Assembly (NCBI GenBank): GCA_036924085.1
Contig: JAVGWX010000007.1
Coordinates: 74,105,948 to 74,169,947 of the forward strand
DNA from: Ariolimax columbianus
Lineage: Eukaryota; Mollusca; Gastropoda; Stylommatophora; Arionidae
Direction: 5' to 3'
DNA length: 64,000 bases
In this document: piece after piece, positions 57,894-64,000 of the stretch
Layout of the letters: each line of letters starts with the position of its first letter
Position numbering within the stretch: the stretch's first letter is position 1
Program-made: the position numbers and the translations under genes
The notes under the pieces: generated by a model
What the model saw: the letters and a program-made list of their open reading frames with translations, nothing else
What the model was told of the DNA's origin: nothing
Databases searched by the model: none

Positions 57894-58537
57894 AAATCAA
57901 GATCACTCATCTCTTTTTATTGAAGCACAGGTCCAGCATTGTATTTGACTTACCATAACCAGCTTTTAGGAAAGATTTTTTCTAGTTATTTGCAGTAGGT
58001 AAGCGATAATTTGTACATTTTGAGATTGCCACATCCATGGACAACTCTTAGTCCTCACGTTCAACATGCAATTAATGTTTTGGCCACTCAGGAGAAATAC
58101 ATACATAGCTCACCTTAAGATTGTTTGCCCTTGACCTACTGTGACAGTATTATGTGGCGGTTATATTCTACCATTCTCAGTAAGGGACCCCGGATACACT
58201 ATGGGAGGTCATGTTATTGATAGATTTGAAACAAGCAGCGATAACGATAGAAAAGATATGAATTTGAAATTGCATGTGTTAAGCTTTTATAGAAGTGTTC
58301 ATACGTGGTTGCGAAGTTTCGATGGCTCACAAACAAAACATGTCTGTGTTCAGATTCCTGATCTGACAGGGTCGTTTACCTATTAAATGTCGTGCTGAAT
58401 ATGGTTTAACCAGGCTCCAAAGTGCAAAACACAGAACAATATACTGCCTCTTAGGAACCACGGTAAACGAGGTGAAAAAAAGAAATATAGCTTTTTAGTG
58501 TTTTCTCCAGTATCGCATTCTGTTTTTTTATTATATG

Positions 58538-58668
58538 GCTTGCTGGCTTAGGGTCGTTCGTTCTCAATCTTGCACCACCAAGCCCTGATATGGCTTAAAT
58601 AGCAGAATGTTGTCCAGAGAACGGAATGCAAATATGCTGATCGGTGTGGACTGCACAGAACACGGCCA
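58538..58668 (+). mobile_element. LINE 3'-UTR-like segment (unit 3)
   Basis: Counterpart of 13560-13690. 58669-59398 has no recognisable feature. Confidence 0.5.
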
Positions 58669-59398
58669 AGCACTTGAGCATCCGTGGTCAACCACTGCAC
58701 CCGAGCTCATATCCAGTCGTCCTGACTTGTCTTGCCACTGGTTAAAGTTGGACTCGAGCGAGAGAGTGTGGTCGACAAACTGCGCAACCCTTTCTCACTT
58801 AAAGAAAATTCATCGCACAAGTCATTCTTTTTTCATGTATCCAGTACTAACACAGTCGAGTCCTGTGACGACATGCGAGAAGAGATCGTAGGTCCACTGA
58901 CAAGCTAAACTACAGTCAAAAAGCTGCGTCAGTTGCGGGACACCTTGCTGAGCAATAAAGCGGCTGAGGTACATGGATTTGCTGACAACCATGATCACCG
59001 CCTCGCGAAGCAAACTTTCTCTGCTTTCACTGACTGCGAATATGCAGTTCCCATCTTCCCACCCATCTACAAACCGGATTTACAGAATACTATACTGGAT
59101 GGACTGGCTGGGTGCAAAAAGTAAAGGCTCGTGATGGACGAAAAACATTGTGATTGACCCTGACGCAACGTCGTGGACAATATGGTGTGCTTGACCGGAC
59201 TAGCGTCTCAGTTACCCACATATATTATCTTATATATCACTAACCTCTAGCTGATTGCTAGCATAACCGGCACTTCTGAAATTATGCAAAGATGTTTATA
59301 AATGAAAATAGTATTTGTTAGATCTACGTCAACAATAAAGTCACATATATTTTTGTATACCATAACAAGCATTATTACATAGCACAAAAAATCGCTCA

Positions 59399-59680
59399 CT
59401 TTCATCATTATCATCATTATTATCATCATCATCTTCATCATCATCATCATCATCATGTTGCATGTCATTTGCAGAAAATCACTTTCACAACAACCGATCT
59501 GTAACTCGATCTCTAGCCAGAAGTATCGCCTCTATCGTTGTAATCGTCAGGATCTCCGTCATGTCTTGTTTCCATCTTTTCATCGGTCTGCTTCAGCCCC
59601 GCTTTCCAAGCACCAAACCCTCCTGTATCGTTCTTTCTAGGTCAGTATGGCGTTTGATGTGGTCAAACTATTATACAGCA
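59399..59680 (-). mobile_element. RTE-like LINE C-terminus with (ATG)n tail (unit 3)
   Basis: Same as in unit 1, with the simple-repeat tail three bases shorter. Confidence 0.65.
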
Positions 59681-60261
59681 AAGCAAGCTGTCATTTTCAC
59701 AGACGACCTAGCAGTGTAATGGCCCTCAAGAGCCCAGTGCTTAAAAAAAAAGCAGTCCAATGGACACCAGCCCACTGAGTCATTCCAGGCAACGGGGAGG
59801 CGGACAGGCTCGCCAGAGAGCAAGGAATGCTGCAGCAGAGTGATACATAAATCACATACAATGAAACTAAAGCATTCATCAGGACAACGTACAGTGCAAA
59901 ATGGAAAATAGGATCACATTTGCCACATAGAAAACTATGCCTACCATCAACTCTCCAGTCGAGACCAGGTGATCATTTTCCGGCTACGCACATGTCACAA
60001 CAGACTCAGATGCCATCTATACAACAAGTTCAAGATTGGCACTACAGAGATTTGTGCCTGCGGCACAGCCCCCATGAAGGCATAATATATTTTGCAGTTC
60101 TGTCCGCTGTATACCGACAAAAGAAGTAACAATTGACAACAGCCAGTGTCCTTCCACGAAAAGCTGTACGGAAGCGTACAGAGCCTTGAGTCGACTGCTG
60201 CCTTCGGTAAAATCATTGAAGCTGAGGTCTGAAGACGAACGAAGAAGCAGAAGAAACTATT
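59681..60261 (+). mobile_element. Family A-related LINE, RNase H to 3' end (unit 3)
   Basis: Counterpart of 14705-15285. Confidence 0.75.
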
Positions 60262-60355
60262 TTAGCTTTCGAGACAAGATGTTGTTTACTAACCAATTTT
60301 GCTTGAAATTAAGTAGGATCTGTAGTATATACATATATCTTTATCTATATCTCAA

Positions 60356-60594
60356 GCAGATGTGGATATATTGAGATCGGATTTAGATAACATTCGAGAG
60401 TGGTTTGTAGGTTCGCAAATGGAGTTTAATGTAGATAAATGTACAGTCATCCACATGGGAAGATCCAATATGAAACAATAAGAATAAATTGGATGGGCAT
60501 AGCTTTTAGAGCAAGGTGGTGAAATGAAAATGTATGTATACAGATTCTGCAGAGTCTTCTAAACCAGTTTAAGGACGTTAAGCTAAGTTAAGGA
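60356..60594 (+). mobile_element. CR1-like LINE, RT scrap fused to 3' end (unit 3)
   Basis: Counterpart of 15380-15618. Confidence 0.7.
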
Positions 60595-60597
60595 TAT

Positions 60598-60976
60598 CTG
60601 CATTTTTCCTTTTTGCTATCCATTGTATTTTGAGCACTTTTCTATAGTCCTTTAGTTCAAAAGATGCAATCCTCTTCTTAAGTGTTTGTGTGGGGGTCCA
60701 CGTTTCACATCCGTATGTCTTCATCGGTATAATGTAAGTTCACAGAATAGTTATTTTCATTTTATTAATGTTCTGTCATCAGTTTCTCATTTTATTGAAC
60801 CTCTGCATTGCCGTAGCCATTGGCGCTTATAACTGAGCCGAGGTACTCAAAGCTTGTGACTTAAAGCTTGTGACTTTCTCAATCTTCTGTTGTTCTAAAA
60901 AAAACTTTAGGTTTGGTTTTTGCCTTGCCTGTGATCGTTATCTTGGTTGTACTTTAAATTCAGGTATAGATTTTGG
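60598..60976 (-). mobile_element. RTE-like LINE, RT thumb region (unit 3)
   Basis: Counterpart of 15622-16000. 60977-61812 has no recognisable feature and carries a ~17-bp deletion relative to unit 1 near 61620. Confidence 0.65.
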
Positions 60977-61812
60977 ACTTCGTTGAGTTGTGTTTACGCT
61001 CATCAGTACTTTTACATTTCGCTAGTTGTTAGACCCACCGGGCTAGATCGCACGTGGACACAGTCCTGGTGTGAACAGACTATCTACAATGCAGTTAGTA
61101 AACTAGCCTTATCTTGTAAAGCGAGCTATGCAAGTTTTCATTCCATTTCCAACAATATATCTCTGCAAATATGGATTTTCGACATTTGTAGCAATAAAGA
61201 AAAACAAATCGAAACCGATTAGATGTTTAACATGGCAAACGTGTGGTTTGTACAACACAACAGTTGAATCCTCTTCGAGAAAGAGAAACAACAAGCCTTC
61301 ACACGGTCAGCATTTCTTGATCTTTGTGACCCGTTCCTCAGCCTTGCATATATACGCAGAACGTTCATTCAAACAATAATGAAATTAACTTTCTTCTATT
61401 TTAAATGTATTGTGTTTCTATTGAAATTGTTAAGAAAGACACATATATCACATGTACTTTTGTATTTTTTTAAAAAAACTATTTCTACATAACTGGTTCT
61501 TTGCTATTGTATTTTATGTATTTAAAAACATTATTCCGAGAAGGGGTACGTGACATACACTTGACAAGGAAGACCATAGAACACAAATAGCTAACAACTT
61601 TCCCTTAGACGATTAACAAAGTCGCCATCACGGCCTGCGATGGGCATCAGAACATGACACAACCGTTGAGTTACAGGAACAATTTGTATCTACAGTTAAC
61701 ATCATTTGCTGAATAAGAACGATCATCAATGGGCAGCAGCGTGCGGTGGACACCTTTCATTTTTGGGCTAAAGAGAAATACTCTCCATTTAATGTACAAT
61801 ATGTAACTAAGT

Positions 61813-62186
61813 TAACGTCTTTATACGGGTTGAGAAGACTACCTCTTTATACTGGTTTAGACGATTATGTCTTTCTACTGGTTTAGAAGACTGAAACTTT
61901 ATACTGGTTTAGAAGACCGTGTCTTTATATTGGTTTATAAGACGATGTCTTTATAATGGTTTAGAAGACGATGTCCTTATACTGCCTTAGAATGACTATA
62001 TCTTTATACTGGTTTAGAAGACTACGTGTTTATACTGGCTTAGAAAACTATGCAGAGTCTGTAACCAACCAGTTTCATTTACATTTCCTAGCTCTAAAAG
62101 CTATGTGCATCCAATCTATTCTTAAATGCTTTAATTGTTCCAGCCTAAAACTACTTCATATGGCAATACATTCTAAGCATTCACCA
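61813..62186 (-). mobile_element. CR1-like LINE 3' end with 26-bp repeats (unit 3)
   Basis: Nine repeat units (61819-62052). The extra one, around 61861-61887, reads TTATGTCTTTCTACTGG. Confidence 0.75.
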
Positions 62187-62217
62187 CTGTACAGCTTATG
62201 TAGCTTACCAGTGACAC

Positions 62218-62482
62218 TTTTACCGGTACAGTTCTCGCAGCTTAGCTCACTTTAACTTCAACCGATGCACAAAATTGAGAAATGAAATAAAGAAATAAAT
62301 GTATTCTACCGGGGAATGCCGCCATTGTGGAAGGGGGTGGGGTGGAAGGGTGGGGGGGTGGGGTGGTGGTGGTGGTGAGTGGTGTGGTGAGGAGGGGGGG
62401 GCGGTCCGCAAATCGCCGGAATATCGTCGAGTATTGTAACGCAAATTGAGAATCAGATTGTGAAGAATACTACTGCTGTTTA
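62218..62482. other. Segment absent from unit 1, with G-rich tract (unit 3)
   Basis: Counterpart of 39058-39308. The G-rich run at ~62329-62402 is longer and richer in GGTGG steps. Confidence 0.85.
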
Positions 62483-64000
62483 TTCTTCTTCTTCTTCTTC
62501 TTCTTCTTCTTCTTCTTCTTCATCAACCTCTATTTTTTCGAAAAAAGCAGCGGTCATCCTAAGGCTGTCGACACTGCCATAGAGCATGTCTAGTGTTTGT
62601 CACCGGTGATGGCCACATGTGCTTTCTCTGGTCCTCGTATGTCGGCAGTTTTGCAGCATGTGTTCAGCGGTCAATTTCCCGGTGCCACAAGTGCATTCTT
62701 CAGTGCCACCTATCTTCAGTTTATTGAAAAGGTGGTACCTTAGTCTGTTGTGGCCTGTGCGGAGTCTGAAGACCACGACCTGCTCTCTTCTGTCCAACTG
62801 GTAATAAGCATCGTTTTTGTGTAGCCAGTATGTTCTGTTTCCCATTTGGCCATGTATCTGGCTCTAATAAGCCTTTTGGACTCTTCGTAGGTCACACTAG
62901 AATCTGGTTGTGGTAGTCTTGCACCTTCTTTGGCCAGTCTGTCTGCCTCCTCGTTGCCTTGGAAGTTACAGTGGGATGGAACCCACTGTACCACTACACT
63001 TTTTGGTGCGGACTGCTGGCATAGTTGACAGAGTACTGCTCTTAAATAATTTAGTTCAGTATTTTTCTACTTTTTAGTGCTGTGACTACGGCCAGGGCAT
63101 CTGTAAACAGGACTATCTGCCTTTCATTTCGTTTGCCTGTCAGCATTGCTTCTGCTGCATCCCTCAGTGCCTCTGCCTCCGCTCTGAAATAACATGAGTA
63201 TTTTCCAGTTGCCACTGACAGTGTTATTTTTTTACCATTTGGTAGGCTCAGGAATACCTCTGCCCCTCCGTTCTGTGTTGTGTTTGTTACAGACCCGTTG
63301 GTGTATGCATGGGTCCAGTCCATGCTTGGGTAGTTTTTCGTTATGTACCTCAGGGTTATGTCTCTTCTTTCTGTTTCAGTCTGGCTGTTCTTGTTTCAAA
63401 TACCTGGTATATTTTCTACCACCTCCGGAATGATATGCTGCTTCCAGGTAGGTTTTGCGTACAGTAGGGATGGGCTTTGGTGTTAATGTGTTCATAGTGT
63501 CTTCGCTCATCTTTGCTTTGACTATTTCTGCAAAGTTTCTCCGCTTTAGTTTCCCATTTCCAAATCTATTTAGTCTCTGATGCATTGGGTGGTCTGTCAG
63601 TCTTCTGAGTTTCTCTGCTTGCTGCTGGGCTCTGCAGTCTCTTCTGTCGGTCATGGATTGCAGATTTCTAATCTTTTCCAGTTCTACAATTGGCGTTGAC
63701 TTCATGCCTGCTGTTATAACTCTCATGGCTTGGTTTTGAAGTTTGCTAATTTTATCAAAGTTAGCCTTTGCTGCTGTTGCCCATACCGCAATGTCATACT
63801 CGAGAACTGGTCTCACTCTTCCAGTGTACAGTTTCGTCTGTTCCCCAGCTTGTGCCAGCAAGTTTCCTAATGATTGCCATTCTTTGTCTGGCTCTCATTT
63901 GGTTTTTCTCGATCTGACTTTTCTATGTCATGCACCGATCAAATGTGACTCCCAGGTAGTTTTGGTTGCCGTTTGTCCGCAGATATTTGCCGTTAAGACA
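62483..64000 (-). mobile_element. Family A LINE, C-terminal half, cut by window end (unit 3)
   Basis: From the right on the minus strand: end of RT palm (64000-63862), thumb 63376-63861, RNase H N-terminal half 63051-63323 in one open frame, RNase H end and C-terminal domain (62740-62994 and 62600-62845, split by loss of one T at ~62815), and a long TTC run (GAA tail) at 62483-62521. The first RNase H catalytic motif reads YTNGS, not YTDGS (codon 63297-63299). Confidence 0.85.
63051..63323 (-). pseudogene. Family A: RNase H N-terminal half, D-to-N at first catalytic site (unit 3)
   Basis: 90 codons. DWTHAYTNGSVTNTTQNGGA (first motif, Asp replaced by Asn), CYFRAEAEALRDAAEAM (Glu motif intact) and IVLFTDALAVVTALKS (Asp motif intact). 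This is the only unit without the 23-bp net loss behind TDGS, so it shows the ancestral length. It ends at a stop created by a one-base frame change near 63055. Confidence 0.75.

Larger units (their letters stand above)
43905..64000 (+). repeat. Tandem macro-repeat, unit 3 (incomplete, cut by window end)
   Basis: Third direct copy, ending inside the reverse transcriptase of the minus-strand family A element (about unit position 18.7 kb). It differs from units 1 and 2 throughout, including the first 12 kb. Its satellite has lost two 133-bp and three 55-bp units in its first half and gained six 55-bp units in its second. It carries 1,179 bp (55728-56906) missing from the others, so it is the outgroup of the three. 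Confidence 0.96.

Overview
The window is a nuclear fragment of an animal genome, not bacterial or viral. It is AT-rich and has no operons, no ribosome binding sites and no intact gene. Almost everything recognisable is dead non-LTR retrotransposon (LINE) sequence, one tRNA-derived SINE and satellite DNA. The mix of CR1-like, RTE-like and RNase H-bearing LINEs, with (GAA)n and (ATG)n tails, fits a lophotrochozoan invertebrate, perhaps a gastropod mollusc. That assignment is inference.

The main architecture is a direct tandem array of one ~22-kb unit: unit 1 at 1-21831, unit 2 at 21832-43904, and unit 3 at 43905-64000, cut by the window end at about unit position 18.7 kb. Each unit holds, in order: a minus-strand LINE C-terminus (~0.25-0.6 kb); a plus-strand CR1-like ORF2 wreck (~0.64-2.6 kb); a minus-strand RT scrap; an internally deleted plus-strand copy of an RNase H-bearing LINE (called family A here, ~2.75-3.3 kb); AT-rich sequence with no recognisable gene (to ~6.06 kb); a ~5.9-kb array of a 55-bp satellite (to ~11.9 kb) carrying a SINE and a 57-bp LINE tail; a region of nested LINE fragments (12.2-17.2 kb); a nearly full-length but broken minus-strand family A element (17.2-20.85 kb: endonuclease, RT, RNase H, C-terminal zinc-knuckle-like domain); a polypurine tract; and ~0.8 kb of unidentified sequence.

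The copies differ by point changes of roughly 1% and by informative indels. Units 1 and 2 share a 1,179-bp deletion relative to unit 3. Unit 1 alone lacks ~251 bp. The satellite differs by whole repeat units (-2x133, -3x55, +6x55 bp in unit 3). I found no difference between units 1 and 2 over the first 12,234 bp, and then divergence begins abruptly. That points to very recent duplication or conversion, or to an assembly artefact.

No host gene works here in any way I can show, and I see no convincing new defence or regulatory system. The most unusual object is the nested structure itself: a satellite inside a macrosatellite built from dead LINEs.
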